Shown in pieces: positions 47,097-56,605 of a DNA stretch of 64,000 nucleotides (position 1 is the stretch's first letter; the number at the start of each line of letters is the position of its first letter). The notes under the pieces were generated by a model. It saw only the letters and a list, made by a program, of their open reading frames with translations. It was not told the origin of the DNA and made no database searches. This stretch comes from Cardinium endosymbiont of Culicoides punctatus (lineage in GTDB: Bacteria; Bacteroidota; Bacteroidia; Cytophagales; Amoebophilaceae). The stretch spans positions 52,042-116,041 of the forward strand of contig NZ_QWJI01000001.1 in NCBI RefSeq assembly GCF_004354815.1, read 5' to 3'. A program made the translations under genes and the position numbers.

Positions 47097-50000
47097 TTGC
47101 AGATTAACGATTTTATAGCATTATATAAAGAAAATAAAATAGTAAAAGAGCTCAGTGATCACCTAAGCCAGGAAAAGCAAAATATAACCCTACACCTCCA
47201 GGGTATTGTAGGCAGTTTAGATGCAATACTTATTACTGCAGTGCAACAGCGATGTCCCCGGTTACAATTGGTAGTTCTTACAACAAAAGAAGAAGCATGG
47301 GATCTTTATGGTGATTTTCGAAACTTGCTTGCGCCCGACATGGTACTGCTTTTACCCTGTTTAGAAGAAGATGATCGTGCACAAGCAGAAGGCAAGCAAA
47401 TTCTTCAAAATAAACGTATAGAAGTAATACATGCTATAGCAACAAAGCCTATTGCAGTAGTCATAACGTATATGGCGGCCCTTGCCGAGAAAATCTTAGA
47501 TCAATCTCAAATAGCAGATAGGAGTTGCAACCTGCAGGTGGGTCAAACAATATCTTTGAAAACATTAGAATCAACACTTAGAAAACAGTTATTTACCAAA
47601 GTTGATTTTGTTTATAAACAAGGTCAATTTGCCGTACGTGGAGGGATTGTTGATGTATATACCGCTAATGAATCAGTACCTTATCGTATAGAGTTATGGG
47701 GCAATGCCATTTCTAGCATACGTACCTTTGATCCAGATGATCAAAGATCTTTTAAAGCAGTAACCAAAGCGACTATTTTATCCAACCAACAAGAAGATCC
47801 ATTAGAAAAGACTTTGCGTTACACTTCTTTTGCAAGCTGCCTGCCAACAGATACCTGTATTTGGATTAAAAATAAGACAACAACTTTGGAAATTTTTGAT
47901 AAAATAGACTCAGGTATTCATAACAATGATATTCATGCTACCATCCATAGCAGTCACATACCAAGAGAAACCAAAGAAAGCTTTATGGCATCTATTGATG
48001 CCTTTCATCAGATCACATTTGGGACACAGCAGTGCATGGCTACAGATAAAGACCTTATAATACATTACCCATCTGATCCTCAGCCATATTTTAAAAAAAA
48101 ATCCAATTTACTTATTGATGATCTCTGTAAAAGAAACCAAGATGCATATAATGTCTTGATTACTGCTGTATCTGCAGGGCAATTTGCACGACTGGATACC
48201 ATTTTACAAGAAAAAGAACCTAAACCTTATTTTACCCCTTTATTGCTTGGCCTTCGAGAAGGTTATATAGACCATACCGCTCAAATAGTGTGCTATACAG
48301 ACCATCAAATCTTTAACCGATACTATCAATACCAGCCACCAAAGCACTATTCTTCAACAAAAACAGTGCTGATTCAGCAAGCTACAAATCTACAAGTTGG
48401 GGACTATGTAGTACATAGTGATTATGGCATTGGTCTATTTTCTGGATTACATACCTTACATATTAATGGATATAAACAAGAAGCTGTTCGTCTTATTTAT
48501 AAAAATAATGATATGGTTTATGTAAATGTAAGTGAATTATATAAGATCAGTAAATACACTAGCAAGCATGGAACGCCCCCCAATATGCATAAATTGGGGA
48601 CTACAGTTTGGCAAAGCAAAAAAAGTACTGTAAAAAAACAGATTAAAGACATTGCTAAAGAGCTCATAACCCTTTATGCAGAACGTAAAAATGCCACAGG
48701 ATTTTCCTTTGGAAAAGACACTTATATGGATGCAGAATTGGCTTCTTCCTTCTGCTATGAGGACACCCCTGACCAAGCATTGGCCATTGCTGCTGTTAAA
48801 GAAGATATGGAACGGCCCATTCCCATGGATAGGCTTATTTGTGGCGATGTGGGTTTTGGTAAAACAGAAATAGCGATTCGTGCTGCCTTTAAAGCAGCAG
48901 AAAATGGGAAACAGGTGGCAGTGCTCGTACCTACTACTATTCTAGCCCTGCAACATTACAATTCGTTTATGAGTAGATTAGCCGATCTGCCTGTAAATGT
49001 AAGCTATATCAATAGATTTAAAACTACACAAGAGATCAGTCAAGTATTGACAGACACGAATGATGGAAAGATAGATATTCTTATCGGTACCCATAAGTTG
49101 CTTACGGATGGTGTGAAATTTAAAGATTTAGGGTTACTCATTATAGATGAAGAACAAAAATTTGGCGTAACAGCTAAAGAAAAGTTAAGGCAACTCCGTG
49201 CCCATGTAGATACATTAACCTTAACAGCCACACCTATTCCAAGGACACTCCATTTTTCATTAATGGGTGCACGAGATTTAAGTATTTTACATACACCACC
49301 TGCTAATAGACGACCTGTACAAACAAAGGCATGTCCATTTAGTTCCAAAGTTATTCAAGAAGCCATACAAGATGAAATAGCTAGAGGGGGACAAGTTTTT
49401 TTTGTACATAATAAAGTAAATGATATAAATACGATTGCAAATAAAATATCAAGTTTAGTACCAACTGTGCGCATTTGTATCGCACATGGTCAAATGGCTG
49501 GTACCATGTTGGAAGAGAAAATACTTCAATTTATAGCTGGCAATTATGATGTACTAGTTGCAACAAGTATCATAGAATCTGGCATGGATATTCCAAACGC
49601 CAACACCATTATTATTAATGACAGCCACCTATTAGGCCTTTCTGATTTACACCAAATGCGGGGAAGGGTAGGCCGTTCCAATGTACAAGCTTTTTGTTAT
49701 CTCTTAACGCCACCAAACGTTCATCTTACACCAGAGGCTAAACTAAGATTAAGTGCACTGGAGGAATTTTCTGAATTAGGTGATGGCTTTAAAGTTGCCA
49801 TGAGGGATTTAGATATACGTGGTGCTGGTGATCTCCTTGGAGCTGCTCAAAGTGGGTTTATTGCAGATATTGGGTTTGAAACCTATTGTAAAATTCTAGA
49901 AGAAGCTGTAGAAGAGGTCAAAAATGCTGAATTTAAAACATTATTTAGTAAAGATATTGAAAAAAGGTTTAACGAGTGCTCAATTGAGACAGATTGTGAG

Positions 50001-50420
50001 TCACTTTTACCCCCAGAATATGTACAAAACACAACACATCGTATGTTGTTTTATAAAAGGCTAAATGAAATTAAAAATATTGACCAACTTATTCTTTTTA
50101 AAGAAGAACTAATAGATAGGTTTGGTCCATTGCCTACTCCAACAGAAACTTTATTAGAAACTGTACAACTCCGCTGGGAGGCAGAACGTATTGGTTTTCA
50201 AAAAGTAATATTTAAAGATTCCGTTTTGCGTTGTTACCTAGGAGATGATTTTCACAAGAGAAATACCGACATGTGGGAAAATATTGTTAGATATATGCAA
50301 ACTTACCCAGCCCATTGTCAACTCAAAGAAATAAAAAAAAATATACTCGTTGTTATTACTGGAAAAATAGATACTATTAGTGCTGCTAAAAACCTATTTT
50401 CCCAAATAGGTACTGTATAG
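47097..50420 (+). CDS. mfd: Transcription-repair coupling factor Mfd
   Basis: 1107 residues. A TTG at 47097 is taken as start because no ATG or GTG precedes the conserved region and it gives a normal length. The UvrB-like N-terminal part (EAWDLYGDFRNLL, RGGIVDVYT) is followed by the RNA-polymerase-binding region (LQVGDYVVHSDYGIGLFSG), the helicase motifs GDVGFGKT (583-590) and DEEQ (684-687), and QMRGRVGRS. Mfd removes stalled RNA polymerase and recruits UvrA. The C-terminal TRCF domain (RMLFYKRLNEI) is present. Confidence 0.95.
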   Translation: MQINDFIALYKENKIVKELSDHLSQEKQNITLHLQGIVGSLDAILITAVQQRCPRLQLVVLTTKEEAWDLYGDFRNLLAPDMVLLLPCLEEDDRAQAEGKQILQNKRIEVIHAIATKPIAVVITYMAALAEKILDQSQIADRSCNLQVGQTISLKTLESTLRKQLFTKVDFVYKQGQFAVRGGIVDVYTANESVPYRIELWGNAISSIRTFDPDDQRSFKAVTKATILSNQQEDPLEKTLRYTSFASCLPTDTCIWIKNKTTTLEIFDKIDSGIHNNDIHATIHSSHIPRETKESFMASIDAFHQITFGTQQCMATDKDLIIHYPSDPQPYFKKKSNLLIDDLCKRNQDAYNVLITAVSAGQFARLDTILQEKEPKPYFTPLLLGLREGYIDHTAQIVCYTDHQIFNRYYQYQPPKHYSSTKTVLIQQATNLQVGDYVVHSDYGIGLFSGLHTLHINGYKQEAVRLIYKNNDMVYVNVSELYKISKYTSKHGTPPNMHKLGTTVWQSKKSTVKKQIKDIAKELITLYAERKNATGFSFGKDTYMDAELASSFCYEDTPDQALAIAAVKEDMERPIPMDRLICGDVGFGKTEIAIRAAFKAAENGKQVAVLVPTTILALQHYNSFMSRLADLPVNVSYINRFKTTQEISQVLTDTNDGKIDILIGTHKLLTDGVKFKDLGLLIIDEEQKFGVTAKEKLRQLRAHVDTLTLTATPIPRTLHFSLMGARDLSILHTPPANRRPVQTKACPFSSKVIQEAIQDEIARGGQVFFVHNKVNDINTIANKISSLVPTVRICIAHGQMAGTMLEEKILQFIAGNYDVLVATSIIESGMDIPNANTIIINDSHLLGLSDLHQMRGRVGRSNVQAFCYLLTPPNVHLTPEAKLRLSALEEFSELGDGFKVAMRDLDIRGAGDLLGAAQSGFIADIGFETYCKILEEAVEEVKNAEFKTLFSKDIEKRFNECSIETDCESLLPPEYVQNTTHRMLFYKRLNEIKNIDQLILFKEELIDRFGPLPTPTETLLETVQLRWEAERIGFQKVIFKDSVLRCYLGDDFHKRNTDMWENIVRYMQTYPAHCQLKEIKKNILVVITGKIDTISAAKNLFSQIGTV

Positions 50421-50456
50421 TTTTATGTAAAAAACCAGTAATTTATATCAGTATAT

Positions 50457-50789
50457 TTATCCGATATTCCGCACTACAATTAGATTTTCTATAAATGGCT
50501 GCATACGTGAGGCTAATGGACTAATGATCCAAATAGAAAAGATACCCAAACTAACCAAAACTATCCAATACAATCCTTTAGCATGTACTTGTTCTACCGT
50601 ACGTGTTAATCCACCACCGCCATAAGCAGTGGCCACTATGGTGGCTACCAATGTAGCTGTAGAAAATTCTTTATGGCCTATGGCATATTCTTTAATATCT
50701 TTTACTCTATTGCTAAAATAAATACCTACTGCTAGCGTAAGCAACAGAAAGGTCACCACCATAAGGAGGGGAAGATTGTTCAATACCAT
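50457..50789 (-). pseudogene. N-terminal fragment of a sodium:solute symporter-like gene
   Basis: 110 residues. FLLLTLAVGIYFSNRVKDIKEYAIGHKEFSTATLVATIVATAYGGGG aligns with the first ~60 residues of the symporter-HD fusion at 37218 (YAIGRKKMSSFVLTVSLIATTYGG) and continues to about residue 107 of that protein before a stop. Everything after the first three helices is missing; mfd ends 37 bases further on. It is a truncated paralogue, probably not functional. Confidence 0.75.
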
Positions 50790-51349
50790 AAAAAAAGTTG
50801 GTTTTCTCTATTAAAAAGGCTGGAATAGGCAAACATGAGCTACCTAGGCAATGCCTTTTAAAAAATAATATTATGAATAAGATAGTTTCTACTATATACT
50901 ACAGTTGTACATGACTTTATTTTGTCACGCACACGGGACACAAAAGTTTATTTTGTATCCCTACCTATATATATTGATTATGAAAAACAATTTCATGCTT
51001 ATGCCTAAAGCAGCATTTAATAAGAAGGAGTACAAAATACTTAGTGTCACTAATACGATGCATATTAGGCAAATTTTTTTATAAAAACAATTTTTTTGAT
51101 TTTTTGTAATTCCCCAGGAACCTTACATTCCACATAAAACGACATTGTTTTTATGTCTGATTTATAATGAAATATAAAATATAAGGTAAAAATTTTGGCA
51201 GCACATTTTCTTGTATGTTCAAGTTTATAAAATATTTATGTCTAACAATCAATTGTTTTTAAAATACATTTAAAAAGGTACCTGGGTAGTTACAATTAAT
51301 TGCATCACAACTCTATGATGCTATAAATCAATGACATTATAAATATGCA
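50790..51349. other. Long intergenic region with a decayed gene start
   Basis: 560 bases with no intact gene. Around 51241-51290 the sequence CTAACAATCAATTG ... AAAAAGGTACCTGGGTAGTT resembles the start of the metal-binding receptor gene (TTAACAATCAATGATA ... AAAAAAGGCACCTGGGTAGTT at 31476-31522). It is probably a degraded duplicate of that gene start. Confidence 0.45.
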
Positions 51350-53323
51350 TCAGGCGTTGCTTCTAATTTTTTTCTTCGTTTGTGATGCTGTTTTTTGCTT
51401 TTCTAATGTTTCTACGTTTATTGCTTCTTCTACAAATTTTTCATCTTTAAATACAAATTTCTTTTTAGGATCCTTGGTAAGATTGTTATTGCTGTCTTGT
51501 CGTTTTACTTCAATCATACATTCATTGATATTGCGATGATTGATGTCCTCTCTATTAAAAATACAATTCAAGCCTATATGTACGATCTTCTTTTTTCTAA
51601 AATATTTACCAGAATAGTTTTTTTGTTCTATCTGTTCGATGGCTACTTCAGCACTCTGATTCTTTTTCAATTCTATAATATAAACCACATTATTCTTTAT
51701 GTCATCCATAGTTATATCTGATCGCCCACTACCGGAATGTTCTTCTACACGAATTCTAGGGCCACCTACTGTATGATGACAAACACCATTGAGAAAAGCA
51801 TGCAGAATATTTTGAAAATCTTTTTCATCATCTTTGAGTGCTTCATAGCTTGTATTCGCAAAACAAGCATCCCTAAATAGCTGCAATAAACGAGTCCAAT
51901 CCTCTTGCTGTAGAGCTGCAAGTACATGCTCTTTATGATGTACACCTATCTCTTTTTGTTCATCTAAAAACACTTCCTGTATATTTTGTGTAAGTGCCAC
52001 CCTTACTTCTTCGTTAGGAATTTTTAGTGCATATTGTCCATTAGCAGGATTATAGGTATCTATGGATAAATAACCTGTTTGATACATTAAAGCTTCTAAG
52101 CTTAACGGTTTTTTGCTTTGTGTAAACATGATATCATCCTGAGTAACGTAAAATCTTAACTTTTCCCAGTCCAAATCAAATCTATCAATTTCATCTCTCA
52201 TCTGATTGAGTAAAATACTAGGATCGCCTGTCCTATACCAGTAACCTTGCAAACTGCCTTCTTGAAAAAAAGATAGGACAGAATTAGGGTTATACATAAA
52301 TGGTCCATCATAGGAAAATCTATACCCATTGTAATAGGACTTTATAGCCTCCATAATACCTTCTTTAGTATATGTTTTTCCTGTACGTTTTTTCATCTCT
52401 CGTATGACATAACTAAACCTGTTTTTAAACAGATTTTTAATATCTTCTTCTTTATAGCCAGCTACATCTGAAAATACTTGTTTTAAAGAAACATCATTAC
52501 CCTGAAATATATTGGCACCAGAACCTAAGTTCACCAAACTAAACTTAGTTACGCCAGTTAGGAATATTAACTGGCAGTCACCAGCACAGCTTTTAACTAC
52601 AGTGAAAAAATCTTTAAGTACTTTCATACAATCATTATGTTGCTGGGAACGCCAATCTAAATTGACTACAGGACGATCATATTCATCTATTAGAAGAACT
52701 ATTTTAGGCTCATAACCTTCTTTTAATGTTGTAAGTGTATTTATAAGTCTTCTAAACCTTGTTTGTAATGATTTTCCTGTTATTTTTATTTTATATTGCA
52801 AGCCAATGTCGTCTAATAATTCTATAAGATCTCCTTCTAGTTTTTTAGATGAGGTATTATTTAATCCTGAAAAATCCAATCTAATCACTGGATATTTCTT
52901 CCAGTCATATTTTATTTTTTTTCCATTTTCATCTTTAAATACTCCATTATAGATAAAGTAATTTTTAAACAATTCCTTATTTATTGCTCCTTCAGCAATG
53001 GTAGCAATGGTACTTATCAATAATGATTTTCCGAATCTACGTGGCCGTACCATAAATGTAGGCTTCCCTTCCATTAAAAGTTTGCCAGCAAATTTGGTTT
53101 TATCTGCATAATAACCAGACCCTATAACATTTTTGATATCGGCGTCTCCAATAGGAAGACGATCTAAATCCATTTCTGCTACTTGCTCTATTATTTGTTC
53201 CAAATCTTCTCCTGTTCTTTTATTTTCTTGTTCCATACCATACTTATGTTTCTTACATGAAAATAAAGATAGCATAAGACATAATACCATCGTATAAATG
53301 GTTCTATCTTTTTTAACAATCAT
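51350..53323 (-). CDS. Lipoprotein AAA-ATPase-like/PD-(D/E)XK nuclease protein, copy 3
   Basis: 657 residues. The lipobox is LFSC (Cys23), the P-loop variant RPRRFGKS is at 93-100 and Walker B is IVLLIDEYDR. The nuclease site is Asp536 (GRSDITM) and Glu551/Lys553 (IELKK). It is closer to copy 1 than to copy 2 in the C-terminal half (VEEHSGSGR; HRNINE), and to copy 2 in the signal peptide and upstream block. This mosaic pattern suggests gene conversion among copies. The C-terminus is rich in Lys and may be flexible. Confidence 0.8.
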   Translation of the reverse strand: MIVKKDRTIYTMVLCLMLSLFSCKKHKYGMEQENKRTGEDLEQIIEQVAEMDLDRLPIGDADIKNVIGSGYYADKTKFAGKLLMEGKPTFMVRPRRFGKSLLISTIATIAEGAINKELFKNYFIYNGVFKDENGKKIKYDWKKYPVIRLDFSGLNNTSSKKLEGDLIELLDDIGLQYKIKITGKSLQTRFRRLINTLTTLKEGYEPKIVLLIDEYDRPVVNLDWRSQQHNDCMKVLKDFFTVVKSCAGDCQLIFLTGVTKFSLVNLGSGANIFQGNDVSLKQVFSDVAGYKEEDIKNLFKNRFSYVIREMKKRTGKTYTKEGIMEAIKSYYNGYRFSYDGPFMYNPNSVLSFFQEGSLQGYWYRTGDPSILLNQMRDEIDRFDLDWEKLRFYVTQDDIMFTQSKKPLSLEALMYQTGYLSIDTYNPANGQYALKIPNEEVRVALTQNIQEVFLDEQKEIGVHHKEHVLAALQQEDWTRLLQLFRDACFANTSYEALKDDEKDFQNILHAFLNGVCHHTVGGPRIRVEEHSGSGRSDITMDDIKNNVVYIIELKKNQSAEVAIEQIEQKNYSGKYFRKKKIVHIGLNCIFNREDINHRNINECMIEVKRQDSNNNLTKDPKKKFVFKDEKFVEEAINVETLEKQKTASQTKKKIRSNA

Positions 53324-53455
53324 CTTTACTTAAAAATTATTTAATCCCTCGATATGTCTTGATGAGCTATGTAGGCAGTAATAGAGAAGAAGACTACATG
53401 AACGATGCTACCAACAAGACATCATTATTACCTATAAAGATAGATCACATTATAC
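53324..53455 (-). promoter_or_regulatory. Conserved upstream block of AAA/nuclease copy 3
   Basis: Reverse complement of the block in front of copy 2 (28750-28869): GTAGTCTTCTTCTCTATTAC, TGCCTACATAGCTCATCAAG and ACATATCGAG are shared, then the two diverge. It presumably carries the promoter and the untranslated leader. Confidence 0.6.
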
Positions 53456-53792
53456 ATTTTTACTTAGTCTACAAGAATACAAAAATATTACCATAGTACC
53501 CGAACTTTATTTCGAAACCAATTTTGGTACCCATCTGTTGGCAAGAATTGCATAAAAATAGAGTTAGATTGAATCTACTTCAACAACAGCTTAATATATA
53601 TGAACAAATACACAGATAAAATACTTTAATGGCGTTATACAACTAAAGGTATAAGTTAGTTGTATAATCTGTTCGTTCCGAGAGCTATTCCTACTCCCCT
53701 TCCTGAGTCCTAAATGCAATAAACATAATGAGGTTCCATTTTAACGTTTTTACTCCAAAAACTAATAATAGGGACTTACGCAACAGGTCTAG
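53456..53792. other. Intergenic with one type-2 element end
   Basis: GGGACTTACGCAACAGGTC followed by TA (53771-53791) is a right end of the type-2 family and abuts the rnhA stop codon. No left partner was found to its left, so it is a remnant. Nothing else is recognisable. Confidence 0.5.
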
Positions 53793-54248
53793 TTAAATAG
53801 ATACATATTTTTCGTAATATTCATCTATAATCAATTCTCCATAGCTACTTGCTACAGCAAGCCTATCGCAACGTTCATTTTCTTTGTGTCCATTATGGCC
53901 TTTAATCCAATAAAAATGGACATTATGTTTTTGATATACTACCCAAAAACGTTTCCAAAGATCTGAGTTTTTTTTATTTTCAAAGTTTATTTTTATCCAT
54001 CTTTTAAGCCACCCTTTTTCAACAGCATCTACTACATATTTTGAGTCACTGTAAACCGCAACCTCTTGTCTTTCCTCTTTTATGGCTTCTAAGCCTACAA
54101 TAACACTCAATAGCTCCATTCGATTGTTGGTGGTCTTTCTATAGCCTTGACAAAATTCTTTGGTATAACTTTTCTTTTTTAGAATTACCCCATAACCCCC
54201 TGGACCTGGATTACCCCTAGAAGACCCATCTGTATAAATGTAAATCAT
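53793..54248 (-). CDS. rnhA: Ribonuclease HI
   Basis: 151 residues. The four catalytic acids are Asp7 (IYTDGSSRGNPG), Glu45 (NNRMELL), Asp68 (YSDSKYVV) and Asp128 (ERCDRLA), with His118 in KGHNGH. RNase HI removes RNA from RNA-DNA hybrids. The length is normal for the bacterial enzyme. It is followed by the element end at 53771-53791. Confidence 0.95.
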   Translation of the reverse strand: MIYIYTDGSSRGNPGPGGYGVILKKKSYTKEFCQGYRKTTNNRMELLSVIVGLEAIKEERQEVAVYSDSKYVVDAVEKGWLKRWIKINFENKKNSDLWKRFWVVYQKHNVHFYWIKGHNGHKENERCDRLAVASSYGELIIDEYYEKYVSI

Positions 54249-54336
54249 AGAGAAAAATATAGCATAAAATAGATTAATAATGAGACAATAATCTTATTAA
54301 GAGGGAAATAAATTCCGATAAAGGAAATAATCTATA

Positions 54337-56070
54337 CTAAAACTTAAGGTCGATACCTGTTACATCCCATTTTTCTACAACACCAACTTCTTTTTCATAA
54401 AATATTACAGGATTGGGTTCAATATGCTTACGAATATTACCAGGGAACCATTCTTCCTCTCCTTCATTTAATACACGCACACGAACACTATAGGTACCAG
54501 GAGGAATCATTGTAAAACAATAATCTTTTGCATCACGTATCGTGTCAACTATTTCATCCTTACTATCTAGTAATTCAATAATAAAATACTCCACAGTGGT
54601 TTCTATTTTCCCGGAAATAGTTCCTGTCTCTTCTTCATTTCTAAATGGATAGGTTATAGAAATTTTTTTGTTTGGGTCTTGATCAAATGCTAGGAAAGCT
54701 TCTGATTCTATATGTAACGTTATTGTTTTTTTTGTTATACTATGTTCTTTTTTCCCTTGTTCTTCAGAAAGACATGCTGCTACTTCCTCTTGCGTAAAAA
54801 CCTTTTTTATAGTCAACTTGGTTTTATCTGAATTCCACTCTAGTTCTTCCATTCCTAGAGGAATTTTTTTATCCTTTGTCTGCTCAAAATAGATCAAATT
54901 TTGATTGATCTCTCGAATGGGCTTATTAAATGTAATAGTTTCTGTGAAATTAGGTAATATAGAAGCAACTGGTCGTGGCAATAGCGTATGGCTTAATTTT
55001 ACTGGTTTAATATCCTGTTTTCCTTCTTTAAAGTTAATGTGCAAATGTTGTTCTATTACTGTATGATAGAGATCTTCGGCAATGAGCTTGACTTCAAATT
55101 GCTCTCCCTCTAATAATCCAAATGTATTGTATATACAAATGGTTCTAGAGGATTTATCAGAAACTATGCTATATATCTGTGGTTTCCCTTTAGTACCTAT
55201 GGTTTGTAATGGTATAAGTTGGTATTTTACAATTGGTTTATTAAAGACAATTTCAAAGAAACCTCTTTGAGGAGCGCTGCGTAATAGCTTAAAGTCACGT
55301 ACATCGGTTGCTACCAAAGGTATTAAAATATCTGTTCGAGAGTCATTTAAGTCAATAGGATTTTTAAAAAAACCATATTGGTCTTTTTCATAATCAATCT
55401 CATATTTGCTATTTTTTCCAGTAGTAGCACGAACATAATATGTGCCCAAACGTATATGATCTATAGTAAAATAGCCATCTTTATTGGCTGTTGTACAATA
55501 ATCAGGAACACCTTTTTCTTGCCATTCTTTAGGATCACGTTCACTACTGTATAAATAAATACCAACATCTCCCACGGGCCTATTGGTCAATAACTCTTTT
55601 ATTTCTCCTTTAGCCGTAATGGGGTCGATAAAGGAACCTGTACTGAAAGTCAATACAGCATCTGTTGGTTTAGTGCCCTCGTGCGTATCCTTTACCGCAT
55701 TGTTAAAATACATGGAATAAGTTGTATCTTCTTTCAATGGGACATTTAGTTTTATTTTTAACGTTTTTCCACTTACACTATAACTATAAGGCTGCTTGCT
55801 ATTTTTAGATGTATCTAACTTCGGCATGATTAATAAGTTGGCGTGAATGCCTTCTACTTTAATGTTTTTATTGAAGGTAATGCGGATTTTTTTATCTTTA
55901 AAATGTAAAGATCCATTTTCCGGAAAAGTACGAACCATCTTAAGAGGAGTCTCATCAGGAGGCCCACCTTCTGGCTCTTTCACGGTAACACAAGAGACAA
56001 CAAGCAAAGGGAATATACATATACGCCTTATAATAGCGAGAAAAACCTTAGAATGAAAAGTTTTAGACAT
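54337..56070 (-). CDS. Big_5-type Ig-like domain lipoprotein
   Basis: 577 residues. The signal sequence ends in the lipobox VVSC (Cys27), followed by EPEGGPPDETP, the standard Bacteroidota beginning of this protein family (GGPKDTTPP type). The first Ig-like domain (KMVRTFPENGSLHFKDKKIRITFNKNI ... LTFSTG) spans ~40-150. A carboxypeptidase-regulatory-like segment (DGYFTIDHIRLGTYYVRA) and a second similar one near the C-terminus (YCFTMIPPGTYSVRVRV) follow. The function is unknown; it is envelope-associated. Confidence 0.85.
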   Translation of the reverse strand: MSKTFHSKVFLAIIRRICIFPLLVVSCVTVKEPEGGPPDETPLKMVRTFPENGSLHFKDKKIRITFNKNIKVEGIHANLLIMPKLDTSKNSKQPYSYSVSGKTLKIKLNVPLKEDTTYSMYFNNAVKDTHEGTKPTDAVLTFSTGSFIDPITAKGEIKELLTNRPVGDVGIYLYSSERDPKEWQEKGVPDYCTTANKDGYFTIDHIRLGTYYVRATTGKNSKYEIDYEKDQYGFFKNPIDLNDSRTDILIPLVATDVRDFKLLRSAPQRGFFEIVFNKPIVKYQLIPLQTIGTKGKPQIYSIVSDKSSRTICIYNTFGLLEGEQFEVKLIAEDLYHTVIEQHLHINFKEGKQDIKPVKLSHTLLPRPVASILPNFTETITFNKPIREINQNLIYFEQTKDKKIPLGMEELEWNSDKTKLTIKKVFTQEEVAACLSEEQGKKEHSITKKTITLHIESEAFLAFDQDPNKKISITYPFRNEEETGTISGKIETTVEYFIIELLDSKDEIVDTIRDAKDYCFTMIPPGTYSVRVRVLNEGEEEWFPGNIRKHIEPNPVIFYEKEVGVVEKWDVTGIDLKF

Positions 56071-56111
56071 GAAATTAATTGTAACACAAGCGTAGACACT
56101 ATTCCTTTTAG

Positions 56112-56185
56112 TGGAGAATGGGGGATTCGAACCCCCGACCTTCTCGATGCCATCGAGACGCTCTAGCCAACTGAGCTAACCCCCC
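56112..56185 (-). tRNA. tRNA-Ala (anticodon GGC)
   Basis: On the minus strand the cloverleaf is complete: acceptor GGGGGGT/ATTCTCC, D arm GCTC/GAGC, anticodon arm TCTCG-ATGGCAT-CGAGA with anticodon GGC, and T arm GGGGG-TTCGAAT-CCCCC. The third acceptor pair is G3:U70, the alanine identity element, which settles the identity. CCA is not encoded (CAC follows). Confidence 0.95.
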
Positions 56186-56605
56186 GAACTACAACTATAC
56201 TATTATTTTTGATAAAAATCAAATGTTTAATCTAAACTGAAACTAGTTTATATTTTCTATATACCATATATTTACCATGCTATGGTAAAGAAAACAGAGT
56301 TTTTGAATAAATTTTAATCTGATTTAGGTCGCTCGGGACTTATGTAACAGATCTATTTATTTTGATTTTTTGTAGATACTTGGCTAAATTCGTTCTAGGC
56401 TCTTTTTGTTAAAGCTTAAAAGGTAGAACATAAATGAAAATGAAACCAACTATATTTTGTGCTTAATGGGATATCTGTATTCAGCTACTAAACCAGGCAA
56501 TACACATGCCACTAGCATAACTGAGTGAGTTATTTTGTATCACATTAATTTTTTGTAAATAAAAACTATACTTAAGTGGTATCAATAAAAAATTTAAATA
56601 CAACC
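56186..56605. other. Intergenic with one type-2 element end and pdhA leader
   Basis: TTTTTGAATAAATTTTAATC ... GGGACTTATGTAACAGATC plus TA (to 56355) matches the right end and the preceding ~50 bases of the type-2 element at 17776. The left end is missing. The remaining 250 bases are AT-rich leader of pdhA without a recognisable promoter. Confidence 0.5.
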
